Positions 32,317-41,188 of a stretch of DNA of 51,218 nt are shown here, piece after piece. The position numbers and the translations under genes were made by a program. Every line of letters begins with the position of its first letter. Within the stretch, counting starts at the first letter, position 1. The stretch lies in the NCBI GenBank assembly GCA_030652755.1, contig JAUSPV010000228.1, positions 1-51,218 of the forward strand, read 5' to 3'. The notes below the pieces were generated by a model, which searched no databases, was not told the origin of the DNA, and was given only the letters and a program-made list of their open reading frames with translations. This stretch comes from Caulobacter sp. Lineage in GTDB: Bacteria > Pseudomonadota > Alphaproteobacteria > Caulobacterales > Caulobacteraceae.

Positions 32317-33924
32317 TTATTTCACGCAGAGCCAGCGTGTGCGGTGGTGATCGATAAGGTTATCGACCCAGCCCGTGATCCTCGGACTGACCAGATTCTT
32401 GTTGATGTAGAAGTAGACAGGCGCGATCGGGGCATCCTCAAGCATCAGGTGCTCGGCGTCGGCCATGTACTCGGCCCGCTTGATCGGGTCGGGCTCGCGG
32501 TCTGCCTTGGCCATCAGGGCGTCGAACTCGGGACTGTTGTAGTCGCCGTAGTTCTGGGGGCCGTACCAGGACCGCTGCAGATCCAGGAAGCTGGTGGCGT
32601 CATTGTAGTCGGCGACCCAGGCGGCGTCCGCGACCTGGAAGGCGCGGGCCCGATAGTCGGCGTAGGCGATCTGGGTTTCCTGCTGCGCCAGCGAGACCTG
32701 CACCCCGATCATCTTCCAGTCCGCCTGCACGGCCGGCATGTAGAGCATCGGATCGGGCGAGTTGCGGTGCTTGATCTCGACCTTGAGCGGCTTGCCCGGG
32801 CCATAGCCGGCCGCGGCCAGCAGCTTCCGCGCCTCGGCCTGACGGCGCTCCAGCGGCCAGTCGAACCAGTAGGGCGGCTTGACCGGGCGATAGTTGGCGA
32901 CTCCCGGAGGCACCAGGGTCAGGGCCGGGGTCTGACCGCCGCGGAACAGCTTGTAGGCAATGAAGTCGCGGTCGATCGACATGGCCAGCGCCTGGCGCAC
33001 CCGGCGGTCGCGGAACGGCGGGTAGCCGGTCTTGGGGCCGTTGTTGAAGGCGATGTAGGTGGTGCCCAGGTAGGTGTTGGTCCGCACATAGCCGGGCATC
33101 TTGTCGCGCAGGAAGGCGATGCGATTCGACTGCATGTCGGTGTTGAGGTCCAGTTCGCCGCTGGCGACCCGGCGCTCGGCGGAGATGGCGTCCGTGGTCG
33201 GGTAGTAGCGGACCTCGTCGATGCAGAGCTTGTCGGCCTCCCAGAAGCGCGGGTTGCGCGTGACCTTGACGTAGTCGCCCAGCTTCCAGTCGACGAGGAT
33301 GTAGGGCCCGTTGCTGACCATCTTGCCGGGGCGGACCCACGCCTCCCCTTCCCGCTCCACCACGTGGCGGGGCACCGGGTAGAGGACGTGGTGCTTGGAC
33401 AGTTCGGCCAGATAGGCGGCCGGGTGATTGAGCACGATCTCCAGCGTGCGGGGGTCGACCGCGCGCACCCCGAGCGACTCGAGCGGCGCCTTGCCTTCAT
33501 TGATCGCCTGCCCGCCCCTGATCAGATAGAGCAGCGAGGCGTACTCGGAGGCCGTCTTCGGATCGAGGACCCGCCGCAGCGAGAAGACGAAGTCGTCGGC
33601 CGTGACCGGCACGCCGTCCGACCAGTATGATTCGCGCAGGTGGAAGGTCCAGGTCAGGCCGTCGGCGCTGATGTCCCAGCGCTCCGCGACGCCCGGCATC
33701 GTCGAGCCGTCGGCGGCAGACTGGGTCAGCCCCATGAACATGTCGCTCTGGATGCGGTCTTCCCAGGTGCCGGTCGAGGTATGGGGATCCAGCGTCGCCG
33801 GTTCGGTGCCGTTGCCGATCAGCAGGCACACCTTGCCTTCGGGACAGGGCGCCCTGGACGGCCCCGACTGACCGCAGCCGGCGAGCACAAGAATGGCGAG
33901 CCCCGAAAGGAAGACGTTGCGCAT
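32317..33924 (-). CDS. Peptide ABC transporter substrate-binding lipoprotein (OppA-like)
   Basis: The 535-residue protein has a lipoprotein signal peptide (MRNVFLSGLAILVLAGC, lipobox LAGC) and the family 5 solute-binding fold. Diagnostic parts are GTEPATLDPHTSTGTWEDRI, GLTWTFHLRESYWSDGVPVTADDFVFSLRR and VSNGPYILVDWKLGD. It would deliver oligopeptides to an inner-membrane permease. The ATG at 33924 directly starts the signal peptide. It is separated from the matching permeases by an oppositely oriented gene, which is unusual for opp operons. No ATPase gene is present in the window. Confidence 0.94.
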   Translation of the reverse strand: MRNVFLSGLAILVLAGCGQSGPSRAPCPEGKVCLLIGNGTEPATLDPHTSTGTWEDRIQSDMFMGLTQSAADGSTMPGVAERWDISADGLTWTFHLRESYWSDGVPVTADDFVFSLRRVLDPKTASEYASLLYLIRGGQAINEGKAPLESLGVRAVDPRTLEIVLNHPAAYLAELSKHHVLYPVPRHVVEREGEAWVRPGKMVSNGPYILVDWKLGDYVKVTRNPRFWEADKLCIDEVRYYPTTDAISAERRVASGELDLNTDMQSNRIAFLRDKMPGYVRTNTYLGTTYIAFNNGPKTGYPPFRDRRVRQALAMSIDRDFIAYKLFRGGQTPALTLVPPGVANYRPVKPPYWFDWPLERRQAEARKLLAAAGYGPGKPLKVEIKHRNSPDPMLYMPAVQADWKMIGVQVSLAQQETQIAYADYRARAFQVADAAWVADYNDATSFLDLQRSWYGPQNYGDYNSPEFDALMAKADREPDPIKRAEYMADAEHLMLEDAPIAPVYFYINKNLVSPRITGWVDNLIDHHRTRWLCVK

Positions 33925-33973
33925 GAGGCGGGGCCCCTTTTGAATGGCGGTCTGACGGTTCAAGGAGTCGCCC

Positions 33974-34552
33974 ATGTCAACGCTCGCACGTGATCTGAAG
34001 TCGCCCGCCCTGCTGGCGGCCGTCGCCGTGACGGTGCTGGCCACCGCCGCCGGAGCCATGGCCGCCGATTCGCCCAAGGCCCGGGCGTCCGCGCTGCAGG
34101 CGCTCGTTGATTGTCGAACCATCGGCGACCCGACCCAGCGGCTGGGCTGCTATGACGCGGCGGCGGGGCGGCTCGAGGCGGCCGAGGCGGCCGGCGACGT
34201 GGTCGTGGTCGACCGGGCCCAGGTGCAGGAAGCCCAACGCGCGGCCTTCGGCTTCAACTTCAGGATGCCCAGCTTCCTGACCGGCGGCGATGCGGCCAAG
34301 GGCGCGCAGGGAGAAGCCCGCGCGTCGGAGGCCCTCGACTCGCTGGAGTCGACGGTGGCCTCGGCCCGCAAGCTCAACGGCCGCTGGATCATCCGGCTGC
34401 CCGACGGCGCGGTCTGGGTTCAGACCGACGACACGGCCGTGGTCCGCGAGCCCAAGCCCGGTTCGAAGGTCAGCATCAAGCGGGGCGCCATGGGCGGCTA
34501 CTTCCTGAGCCTTGACGGCCAGCGTTCGATGCGGGCCAAGCGCGACAACTGA
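33974..34552 (+). CDS. Exported protein of unknown function
   Basis: The 192-residue protein has a signal peptide (ALLAAVAVTVLATAAGAMA, cleavage near residue 30). The mature region starts with a cysteine-pair motif, VDCRTIGDPTQRLGCYDAAA. A DC-x(5)-RLxCYD pattern occurs in several small periplasmic proteins, including some linked to type VI secretion, but I cannot assign this one. The C-terminal ~60 residues (LNGRWIIRLPDGAVWVQTDD, then the GSKVSIKRGAMGGYFLSLDG strand pair) look like a small beta-domain. It sits between the OppA-like and OppC-like genes in the opposite orientation. Confidence 0.8.
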   Translation: MSTLARDLKSPALLAAVAVTVLATAAGAMAADSPKARASALQALVDCRTIGDPTQRLGCYDAAAGRLEAAEAAGDVVVVDRAQVQEAQRAAFGFNFRMPSFLTGGDAAKGAQGEARASEALDSLESTVASARKLNGRWIIRLPDGAVWVQTDDTAVVREPKPGSKVSIKRGAMGGYFLSLDGQRSMRAKRDN

Positions 34553-34570
34553 CCGAAGCGCGGTCATGAC

Positions 34571-35479
34571 TCACCGGTCCTTCGGGTCGAGCGCGTCCCG
34601 CAGGCCATCGCCGATGAAATTGAACGCCATCAGCGTGATGATCATCGTCAGCGACGGGAAGATCAGCAGCCAGGGCGCGATCTCCATGTCCTGCGCGCCG
34701 CCGGCGATCAGGGTGCCCAGCGACGCCATCGGCGGCTGGACGCCCAGGCCGAGGAACGACAGGAAGCTCTCGGCGATGATGATCGCCGGGATGGTCAGGG
34801 TCACATAGACCACCACCGGGCCCAGCAGGTTGGGCACGATGTGCTTGAGAATGATCTGGCTGCCCGACAGGCCGGCGGCGCGGGCGGCCTCGACAAATTC
34901 CTTCTGCTTCAGCGACAGGGTCTGGCCGCGCACGATCCGCGACATGGTCAGCCACTCGACCGCGCCGATGGCGAGGAAGATCAGGAAAATGTTCCGGCCG
35001 AAGGTGACCATCAGCAGGATCACGAAGAAGATGAACGGCAGCGAGTAGAGGGTGTCGACGATGCGCATCATCACCTCGTCCACCCGACCGCCGACGTAGC
35101 CGGCGACCGCGCCCCACAGGACGCCGATCAGCAGCGAGACGCTGGTGGCCACCACGCCGATGGCCAGCGAAACGCCCAGCCCGGCCACCAGCCGCGCCAG
35201 CAGGTCGCGACCCAGGGAATCGGCGCCCAGCAGATGGCCGCCGACGCCGGGGGCGGCCCAGACGTCCGGCTTGGTCACGGTATCGTAGTGGAACGGCACG
35301 ACGAACGGACCGATCACGGCGGCCAGCACCATGAAAGCCAGCACGATCATGCCGGCCACGGCCGCCTTGTTGGACAGCAGCCGGCGGCGGGCGTCGTCCC
35401 AGAGGGACCGGCCCTTGACGGCCTGCTGCAGCAGTTCGGCGCGCTGCGGCGAGCCCGGGATCATCTCGGCGATGCTCAC
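34571..35479 (-). CDS. Peptide ABC transporter permease, OppC type
   Basis: The 302-residue inner-membrane permease has the OppC N-terminal helix (AAVAGMIVLAFMVLAAVIGPFVVPF) and five further helices. The EAA loop EAARAAGLSGSQIILKHIVPN contacts the ATPase. The N-terminal LWDDARRRLLSNKAA is the OppC/DppC leader. It overlaps the OppB-like gene by 4 bp (35476-35479), so the two are translationally coupled. It pairs with the OppA-like lipoprotein 650 bp downstream across an opposed gene. Confidence 0.95.
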   Translation of the reverse strand: MSIAEMIPGSPQRAELLQQAVKGRSLWDDARRRLLSNKAAVAGMIVLAFMVLAAVIGPFVVPFHYDTVTKPDVWAAPGVGGHLLGADSLGRDLLARLVAGLGVSLAIGVVATSVSLLIGVLWGAVAGYVGGRVDEVMMRIVDTLYSLPFIFFVILLMVTFGRNIFLIFLAIGAVEWLTMSRIVRGQTLSLKQKEFVEAARAAGLSGSQIILKHIVPNLLGPVVVYVTLTIPAIIIAESFLSFLGLGVQPPMASLGTLIAGGAQDMEIAPWLLIFPSLTMIITLMAFNFIGDGLRDALDPKDR

Positions 35480-36399
35480 GACAGCCTCACGCGGGGATCG
35501 AGCGCCGCATAGATCATGTCGGCGATCAGGTTCAGAACAAGGATCAGCAGGGCGTAGACGATGACCATGCCCATGACGACGGTGTAGTCGCGCTGCAGGG
35601 CGCTGATGACGAAGAACTTGCCCAGGCCCGGCAGGTTGAAGATCTTCTCCACCACCAGCGAGCCGGTGAGCAGGCCGGCGGCGGCCGGACCCAGATAGCT
35701 GACCAGCGGCAGGATGGCGGCGCGCAGCGCGTGCTTGCGGACGATCAGACTTTCGGGGAGCCCCCTGGACCGGGCGGTGCGAATGTAGTTGGAGCGCAGC
35801 ACCTCGATCATGCCGGCCCGGGTGAGGCGCGAGATGATGGCGATCTGCGGCAGGGCCAGGACGGTGATCGGCAGGATCAGGTTGGCGAGCGCCCCGCCGT
35901 TCCAGCCGGCCGTCGGCAGCCAGCCGAGCTTGGAGGCGAACACCATCACCAGCAGCGGCGCGGTGACGAAGGTCGGGATACAGACCCCGAGAATGGCGAC
36001 GCCCATGGTGAAGTAGTCGGCGACCTTGTTCTGTCGCAGGGCGGCGATGACGCCCAGACTCATGCCGACCATGGCCGCCAGCAGGATCGACACCCCGCCG
36101 AGGATCAGGCTGACCTTGTAGTTCTCGTTCAGAATGTTGAGGACGGTCTTGTCGCGGTACTTCAGCGAGGGACCGAAATCGCCTCTCACCACGCCGCCGA
36201 GGTAATCGAAGTATTGTTCGTGCAGGGGCTTGTCCATGCCGAACCTGGCCATGACGACCGCCTCGATCTGAGGACTCAGCTGACGTTCATTGACGAACGG
36301 GCTCCCCGGCGCGGCGCGCATCATGAAGAAGGCGACGGTGATCACCAGGAACAGGGTCGGGATCGCCACCAGCAGTCGGCGGAACAGGAAACGCAGCAT
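35476..36399 (-). CDS. Peptide ABC transporter permease, OppB type
   Basis: The 307-residue permease starts MLRFLFRRLLVAIPTLFLVI, the OppB/DppB leader, and has six membrane helices. The EAA loop reads YIRTARSRGLPESLIVRKHALR, followed by ILPLVSYLGPAAAGLLTGSLVVEKIFNLPGLG. The ATG at 36399 is preferred to the longer frame because it begins at the family start. It is the first gene of the oppB-oppC pair. No oppD or oppF ATPase follows, so the transporter needs an ATPase from elsewhere. Confidence 0.95.
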   Translation of the reverse strand: MLRFLFRRLLVAIPTLFLVITVAFFMMRAAPGSPFVNERQLSPQIEAVVMARFGMDKPLHEQYFDYLGGVVRGDFGPSLKYRDKTVLNILNENYKVSLILGGVSILLAAMVGMSLGVIAALRQNKVADYFTMGVAILGVCIPTFVTAPLLVMVFASKLGWLPTAGWNGGALANLILPITVLALPQIAIISRLTRAGMIEVLRSNYIRTARSRGLPESLIVRKHALRAAILPLVSYLGPAAAGLLTGSLVVEKIFNLPGLGKFFVISALQRDYTVVMGMVIVYALLILVLNLIADMIYAALDPRVRLS

Positions 36400-36495
36400 G
36401 GGCGGCTCACTTGCGCGGACGGGCCGCAAAGTCGGTTGCGAACCTTTCATCGGGTCCCGATGATGTCAACGAACCCCAAGCTGGATGAACCTGCG

Positions 36496-36906
36496 ATGAC
36501 CGACTTCCGACGCGTGACCGACGACTTTTCGGTCAGCCCCCAGATCGACCTCGCCGATGTGGCCGCCGCCGCCGCGCAGGGCTTCACCCTGGTGATCAAC
36601 AATCGGCCCGATGGGGAGCAGCCGGGGCAGCCCGCTTCCGCCGAGGTCGAGGCCGCCGCGAAGGCCGCCGGGCTGGCCTACGTCCATATCCCGGTGGTCG
36701 GCTCGCCCACCCCCGATCAGGTCGAGGCCAACCGCGTGGCCATCGCCGGCGCCGACGGCCCGGTCCTGGCCTTCTGCCGCTCGGGCACCCGCTCGATCGT
36801 CACCTGGTCCATCGGCCAGGCGATGAGCGGCGAACGCGGGCGGGGCGAACTGACGGCGCTGGGCCGCGAGGCGGGGTATGACCTGTCGGGCGTGCTGGGA
36901 GGTTAG
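36496..36906 (+). CDS. TIGR01244-family phosphatase/sulfurtransferase-like protein
   Basis: The 136-residue protein belongs to the TIGR01244 group (beta-lactamase hydrolase-like, DUF442), which has a dual-specificity-phosphatase fold. The N-terminus MTDFRRVTDDFSVSPQIDLA and GFTLVINNRPDGEQPGQP are typical. The active-site loop FCRSGTRSIVTWSI has the C-x5-R signature with the cysteine and arginine intact. Its role is unclear, with sulfide or thiol metabolism often suggested. The ATG at 36496 gives the usual length, and ATGs at 36460 and 36463 are in frame upstream. Its stop overlaps the convergent DUF2306 stop. Confidence 0.85.
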   Translation: MTDFRRVTDDFSVSPQIDLADVAAAAAQGFTLVINNRPDGEQPGQPASAEVEAAAKAAGLAYVHIPVVGSPTPDQVEANRVAIAGADGPVLAFCRSGTRSIVTWSIGQAMSGERGRGELTALGREAGYDLSGVLGG

Positions 36907-37724
36907 GTCACCCTTGGCAGCCACATGCCCATGGCCGCGCCGAGGATGCCGAGCGCCATCACCAGCGTGAGCACGCCGACGACAGCCGCCGTCGCCACCC
37001 TGGCCGCCGGGCCGGCGCGCTGGGCGCGGAAGTAGAGTTCGAGCACCGCCAGCGGGACCAGGTAGCAGCCGTAGGCGAGGAAGCGGACATACGGCCCGTC
37101 GAAGTCTTCGCCAATGCCGACCGGACCCCGGTTGGCGAGGAGCCAGGCCATCAACCCGACGCGAAAGAACCACACGCCGCTGACCAGCACGAAGGTGCGC
37201 AAGGCCCAGCGGCGATGCTCGTCGAACCGTTTGGCCAGGGCCAGCCGCCAGGCCATCACCGCGCAGACGACGATCAGGACGCCGTTCAGGCTGATGCCGA
37301 CCTGCATCGCGACCTCGCCGGCCAGGTCCCGCGTCCAGGCCAGGTACAGCCCGCCCAGGCTCGCGAGCATGGCCGCGACCATGTAGGTCCGGCCGTTCCA
37401 GCGATGGAACATCGGCCAACGCCGGCGAACGGCGGGGATCAGCTGCAGCGGCCCGCCGACGGTGATGACCGCCGCCAGCAGCAGGTGCAGGGCGAGCGTG
37501 GCGTTGCCGACCATGTCCCCGGTCCGCCATCCGCCGACCAGCACATCGTTCCAGCGCGCGTAGTCGCCGGCCAGCCCCGACCGCCCGTAGAAAAGCACGA
37601 TATAAAGGACGAACGCCGCCTGGCCGACCATGGCGACCGAAAACCAGAACACCCCCGACGCCCTCAGCGCTCGTTCGGCGAGCCGGCGCGGCAGGTCTTG
37701 CTCGGGCAGGGCGGTGTCGGTCAT
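36903..37724 (-). CDS. DUF2306 membrane protein
   Basis: The 273-residue protein has about seven hydrophobic segments and the DUF2306 pattern: LALHLLLAAVITVGGPLQLIP, FHRWNGRTYMVAAMLASLGG and a FDEHRRWALRTFVLVSGVWFFRVG segment rich in histidine and arginine. These conserved histidines and the LxxGPLQ motif suggest a heme or cofactor site within the membrane, as guessed for the family, but no function is proven. It is divergent from an AraC regulator (147-bp gap) that may control it. The stop overlaps that of the TIGR01244 gene. Confidence 0.85.
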   Translation of the reverse strand: MTDTALPEQDLPRRLAERALRASGVFWFSVAMVGQAAFVLYIVLFYGRSGLAGDYARWNDVLVGGWRTGDMVGNATLALHLLLAAVITVGGPLQLIPAVRRRWPMFHRWNGRTYMVAAMLASLGGLYLAWTRDLAGEVAMQVGISLNGVLIVVCAVMAWRLALAKRFDEHRRWALRTFVLVSGVWFFRVGLMAWLLANRGPVGIGEDFDGPYVRFLAYGCYLVPLAVLELYFRAQRAGPAARVATAAVVGVLTLVMALGILGAAMGMWLPRVT

Positions 37725-37870
37725 CGTGGTCCTATCGGCAGATCGGGGAATCCGCGAGACTGGCGGCGGCCACCCTCATGCAAGTCGCCCGACGATAGCG
37801 AGGGCGCCTCCGCCCGGCCCATGACGCTGGCGATCAAAAACTTGGCTTTCGACGCCAGGAGACAGGATTC

Positions 37871-38914
37871 ATGACGGCGCCCACGGTCTCGGCCGGCTAT
37901 GCGGGGAACCTGATGCGCTTCGCGCTCTCGCGCGGAGCCGATCCGATGGCGCTGGCCGAGCGGTCAGGGATCGCGCCGGATGATCTGAGCGATCCTGACG
38001 CCCGGGTCCCCTATGCCGGCTACGTCGCGCTGATGCGGGCGGCCAAGGACCTCACCGGCGACGCGGCGCTGGCGCTCCACCTTGGCCAGGCCGGCGACCT
38101 GCGCGAGGTCTCGGTCGTCGGGTTGATCTGTTACGCCGCCCCGACGATGGCGGCCGGGCTGAGCGAGCTCAACCGCTTCGGACGGCTGGTCGCCGAGGTG
38201 GACATCCCGGGCCGCGGCGGCCGCTTTCAGATCGAGCCGCGCGACAATGGTCTGTGGATGGTCGACACACGACTGGACCCTGACAGCTTCCCCGAGCTGA
38301 CCGAGGAAACCTGGTCCCGCTTCGTGGCGGAGACCACGCGGCACTTTCCGGGAGCGACCTTCGCGCGGGCGGTCCACGTCACCCATCCCGCGCCGGTCTA
38401 TGCCGAGGCGTACGAGCGGATCATGCGGGTTCCCGTCACCTTCGGCAGCGACGTCAACGCCGTATTGATCGACCCGTCATGGCTCGACCTCGAACTGCAC
38501 GCGCCCAACAGCTACGTTTTCGGCGTGCTCAGCAGCCATGCCCAGGCGCTGCTCGACAGCCTGGAAGACGATGACGCCATCGGCCGCCGGATCGAGCGCC
38601 TGCTGATTCCGCTGCTGCACACGGGCGACCTGGGCATGGACCGCGCCGCCGCCGCGCTCGGCATGAGCCGTCAGACCCTCTATCGCCGCCTGAAGGCCGC
38701 GGGCCTCGGCTACGAGGCGCTGGTCGACGACCTGCGCCGGCGCATGGCGCTGCACTATCTCGACGGAAAGAAGGTGTCGGTCAGCGAGACCGCCTATCTC
38801 GTCGGTTTTTCCGACCCGGCTTCATTCTCACGCGCCTTCAAGCGCTGGACGGGCGCAAGTCCGCGCGGGCGACGCGACTGGGCCCCATCGCCGGCAGACC
38901 GGGCGGGCTCCTGA
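37871..38914 (+). CDS. AraC-family transcriptional regulator
   Basis: The 347-residue regulator has an N-terminal ligand-sensing region (arabinose-binding-like type, about residues 15-200). The C-terminal AraC HTH pair comprises DRAAAALGMSRQTLYRRLKAAGLGYEAL and VSETAYLVGFSDPASFSRAFKRWTGASPR. The second helix-turn-helix carries the AraC signature intact. Regulators of this type respond to small molecules such as amino acids or polyamines. The only adjacent candidate target is the divergent DUF2306 gene. Confidence 0.93.
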   Translation: MTAPTVSAGYAGNLMRFALSRGADPMALAERSGIAPDDLSDPDARVPYAGYVALMRAAKDLTGDAALALHLGQAGDLREVSVVGLICYAAPTMAAGLSELNRFGRLVAEVDIPGRGGRFQIEPRDNGLWMVDTRLDPDSFPELTEETWSRFVAETTRHFPGATFARAVHVTHPAPVYAEAYERIMRVPVTFGSDVNAVLIDPSWLDLELHAPNSYVFGVLSSHAQALLDSLEDDDAIGRRIERLLIPLLHTGDLGMDRAAAALGMSRQTLYRRLKAAGLGYEALVDDLRRRMALHYLDGKKVSVSETAYLVGFSDPASFSRAFKRWTGASPRGRRDWAPSPADRAGS

Positions 38915-38921
38915 ACCCGCC

Positions 38922-39086
38922 TCAGGCTCCGCCCAGGGTCGTCTGGGCCTGCACGCGCGCGGCGCCCATGGCGACCGGCTCGGGCTCGCAGCTGGCCAGG
39001 ACCAGTTGCGCGGTCATGAGACAGAGGAAGGCGAAGGCGAGCCTCTGGAACCGTTTTGAGACAAAGATCGCGACGTCTTCGGCCAT
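38922..39086 (-). CDS. Small predicted lipoprotein
   Basis: This 54-residue open frame is short but has a clear ribosome site (GAGGGG, 6-nt spacer) before the ATG at 39086. It also has a signal peptide (RLAFAFLCLMTAQLVLASC) with a lipobox-like LASC. The mature part (CEPEPVAMGAARVQAQTTLG) is only ~22 residues. It could be a small outer-membrane or periplasmic lipoprotein. There is no homologue that I recognise. Confidence 0.55.
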   Translation of the reverse strand: MAEDVAIFVSKRFQRLAFAFLCLMTAQLVLASCEPEPVAMGAARVQAQTTLGGA

Positions 39087-39250
39087 TCTGAGCCCCTCGA
39101 ACCTGTTTGAAGGTCTGGAGCGCAAGAAGGGCGCCGGGCCGCGGTCCGCCGCCGACGAAACGCGCCTCAAGGGCAAGCCGTTTGTCCGCGATCCAAATCG
39201 GGCTAGTTAACAACGGTATTCGGCCGCGGGGGGCGGCACAGGGACGATTG

Positions 39251-40195
39251 ATGGCCGGCGCGTTCTGGACGTCCGATTTCTACTTCGAAGGCGGCCGCGT
39301 GAAGGTCCGCAAGACCGGCGCCGACCTGGCGTTCGACCGCGCCCTCGTCGAGGAAGCCCTGCTGTGGTTCGCCTACTATGTTCCGGTCCGCGCGAGGGCT
39401 GCCTGGATGCGGCTGACGCGGCCGGGCCCCCGCGTCTGGTTCACGCCGGACAAGCCCCGCCCCTGGTATCTGGTCTGGGCCGCGGCGGCATGGTCTGGCG
39501 CGCGCATCGCCGCGTCGCCGGACGTCGCCGACGCGGCCATGTACTTCGATGACTCGGCCCGAGGGCTGGCCCCGAACACCGGGCCGGCGCGCCGGTTCAA
39601 CTTCCGCTGCACGGACGTCACCAAGACCCATGTCGCCAGGGTGTTCGAGGCGGCCTTCGGCTATCCGCTTGCCCTGGATCCGGCTACGGCGACCGGTCCG
39701 GTGGTCGAGAAGGGCGAGGCCAACGGCGTGCACGACGGGCGGATCGTCCAGGCGCCCTGCCCCGCCCTGCCGGGCAAGACCTATCAGCGGCTGATCGACA
39801 ACAGTTCGAACGCCTCGGGACCCGACCATGTCGACGACCTGCGCACCCCCTGTGTCGGCGGCAAGCCCGTGCTGGTTTTCATCAAGCGCCGTCACAGGAC
39901 TGACCGGTTCGCCAATCACAACAGCTTCGCTTCTCTGGTCACCCCCGAGTCGGTGTTCTCCGCTGACGAGGTCGCCGCCATCGGCCGCTTCTGCGAAGGC
40001 ATGGGCCTGGACTGGGGCGGGCTGGACATTCTTCGCGACCGCGAGAGCGGCCGCCTCTACATCGTGGACGTGAACAAGACCGACATGGGACCGCCGATCG
40101 CCCTGCCCCTGGCCGCCAAACTGGCCGCGACGCGCTTGCTCGCGGACGCATTCCGCAATCTGATCTGCTGCGACGACGTGGGAGGCCGGGCATGA
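39251..40195 (+). CDS. ATP-grasp-like ligase of unknown substrate
   Basis: The 314-residue protein shows ATP-grasp features without an obvious substrate domain. A lysine-bearing strand (GPVVEKGEANGVHDGRIVQA) lies near residue 155. ATP-grasp loops follow in YQRLIDNSSNASG and VLVFIKRRHRTDRFANHN, and the metal-binding end is LDWGGLDILRDRESGRL, then IVDVNKTDMGPP. The enzyme would join a carboxylate to an amine or thiol using ATP. It overlaps the downstream MBL hydrolase start by 4 bp. The ATG at 39251 is chosen because the upstream frame has no family features. The C-terminus ends with a CC pair (LICCDDVGGRA). Confidence 0.72.
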   Translation: MAGAFWTSDFYFEGGRVKVRKTGADLAFDRALVEEALLWFAYYVPVRARAAWMRLTRPGPRVWFTPDKPRPWYLVWAAAAWSGARIAASPDVADAAMYFDDSARGLAPNTGPARRFNFRCTDVTKTHVARVFEAAFGYPLALDPATATGPVVEKGEANGVHDGRIVQAPCPALPGKTYQRLIDNSSNASGPDHVDDLRTPCVGGKPVLVFIKRRHRTDRFANHNSFASLVTPESVFSADEVAAIGRFCEGMGLDWGGLDILRDRESGRLYIVDVNKTDMGPPIALPLAAKLAATRLLADAFRNLICCDDVGGRA

Positions 40196-41091
40196 TTCCG
40201 TTCGTGCGGGACATCACCTTCGACTACGGGGCCTGCGACCGGCTCACCCCGCTGATCCGCCGCGTGGTGGCCAACAATCCGGGGCCGTTCACCTTCCTGG
40301 GCACCGGCACCTACATCATCGGCGCCGGCGACTCCGTCGCCGTCATCGACCCGGGTCCGGACCTGGACGATCACCTGCAGGCGATCCTGAAGGCCACCGA
40401 AGGCGAGCGGATCACCCACATCTTCGTCACCCACAACCACCTGGACCACTCGCCGCTGGCCAGGCCGCTGCAGGCTCTGACCGGAGCTGTGACCTACGGC
40501 TGCCCGATAGAGAGCCCCCTCGGGTCTGACGGGGACATCCAGATGGAAGCCGGCGACGACCGCGGCTTCGTGGCCGATATCGGCGTCTGCGACGGCGGAA
40601 CCTTCCAGGGCGAGGGCTGGACCATCGAGGCAATCGCCACGCCGGGCCATACCAGCAACCACATCTGCTATGCGCTGCACGAGGAGAACGCCCTGTTCTC
40701 CGGCGACCACATCATGGGCTGGTCGACGACGGTGATCAGCCCGCCCGACGGCGACATGGGCGACTACTTCGCCAGTCTCGACCGCATCAAGGCGCGCGGC
40801 TTTTCGACCCTGTGGCCGACGCACGGCCCGCCGATCACGCAGCCGGGCCCGTTCGTCCAGGCCTATATCGACCACCGTCGGAACCGCGAGGCGCAGATCC
40901 TGGCGGCGATCGGCCAGGGGCTGACCCGCATCAAGGCCATGGTGCCGGTGCTCTACAAGGACGTTGATCCGCGACTGCACCCGGCGGCGGCGCATTCGGT
41001 GCTGGCCCACACCCTGCATCTGGTCAGCGAGGGCCGGATCACCGCCGACGGCCCGCCGGGCCTGGACAGCGAGTACGCGCTGAAGGGCTAG
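40192..41091 (+). CDS. Metallo-beta-lactamase fold hydrolase (LACTB2-like)
   Basis: The 299-residue protein is an MBL-fold hydrolase with THNHLDHS as the zinc motif, followed by TPGHTSNHICYAL, FSGDHIMGWST and WPTHGPP as the remaining metal ligands. The C-terminal helical domain (VQAYIDHRRNREAQILAAIG) is typical of LACTB2-like enzymes, which act on RNA or small thioesters/lactones. The substrate is unknown. It is coupled to the ATP-grasp gene by ATGA. Its stop codon (41089-41091) is the first three bases of a palindromic repeat. Confidence 0.9.
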   Translation: MIPFVRDITFDYGACDRLTPLIRRVVANNPGPFTFLGTGTYIIGAGDSVAVIDPGPDLDDHLQAILKATEGERITHIFVTHNHLDHSPLARPLQALTGAVTYGCPIESPLGSDGDIQMEAGDDRGFVADIGVCDGGTFQGEGWTIEAIATPGHTSNHICYALHEENALFSGDHIMGWSTTVISPPDGDMGDYFASLDRIKARGFSTLWPTHGPPITQPGPFVQAYIDHRRNREAQILAAIGQGLTRIKAMVPVLYKDVDPRLHPAAAHSVLAHTLHLVSEGRITADGPPGLDSEYALKG

Positions 41092-41188
41092 AGCATTTTC
41101 CGATCCAAGTGGATCGGCGAAATGCTCTAGCCCTTGTTTTGACGCATTTTCTGGCGGCGAACCGGTGTCCACTTCGCCGGAAAATGCT

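Noticed and set aside
28502..32350. A 1282-codon plus-strand frame over the TonB receptor
   Set aside because: It is antisense to a receptor with signal peptide, plug and barrel motifs, and its own translation is arginine/valine-rich without structure.
35731..36495. N-terminal extension of the TIGR01244 gene to 391 residues
   Set aside because: The upstream part is antisense to the OppB permease and low-complexity. The family start MTDFRR is at 36496.
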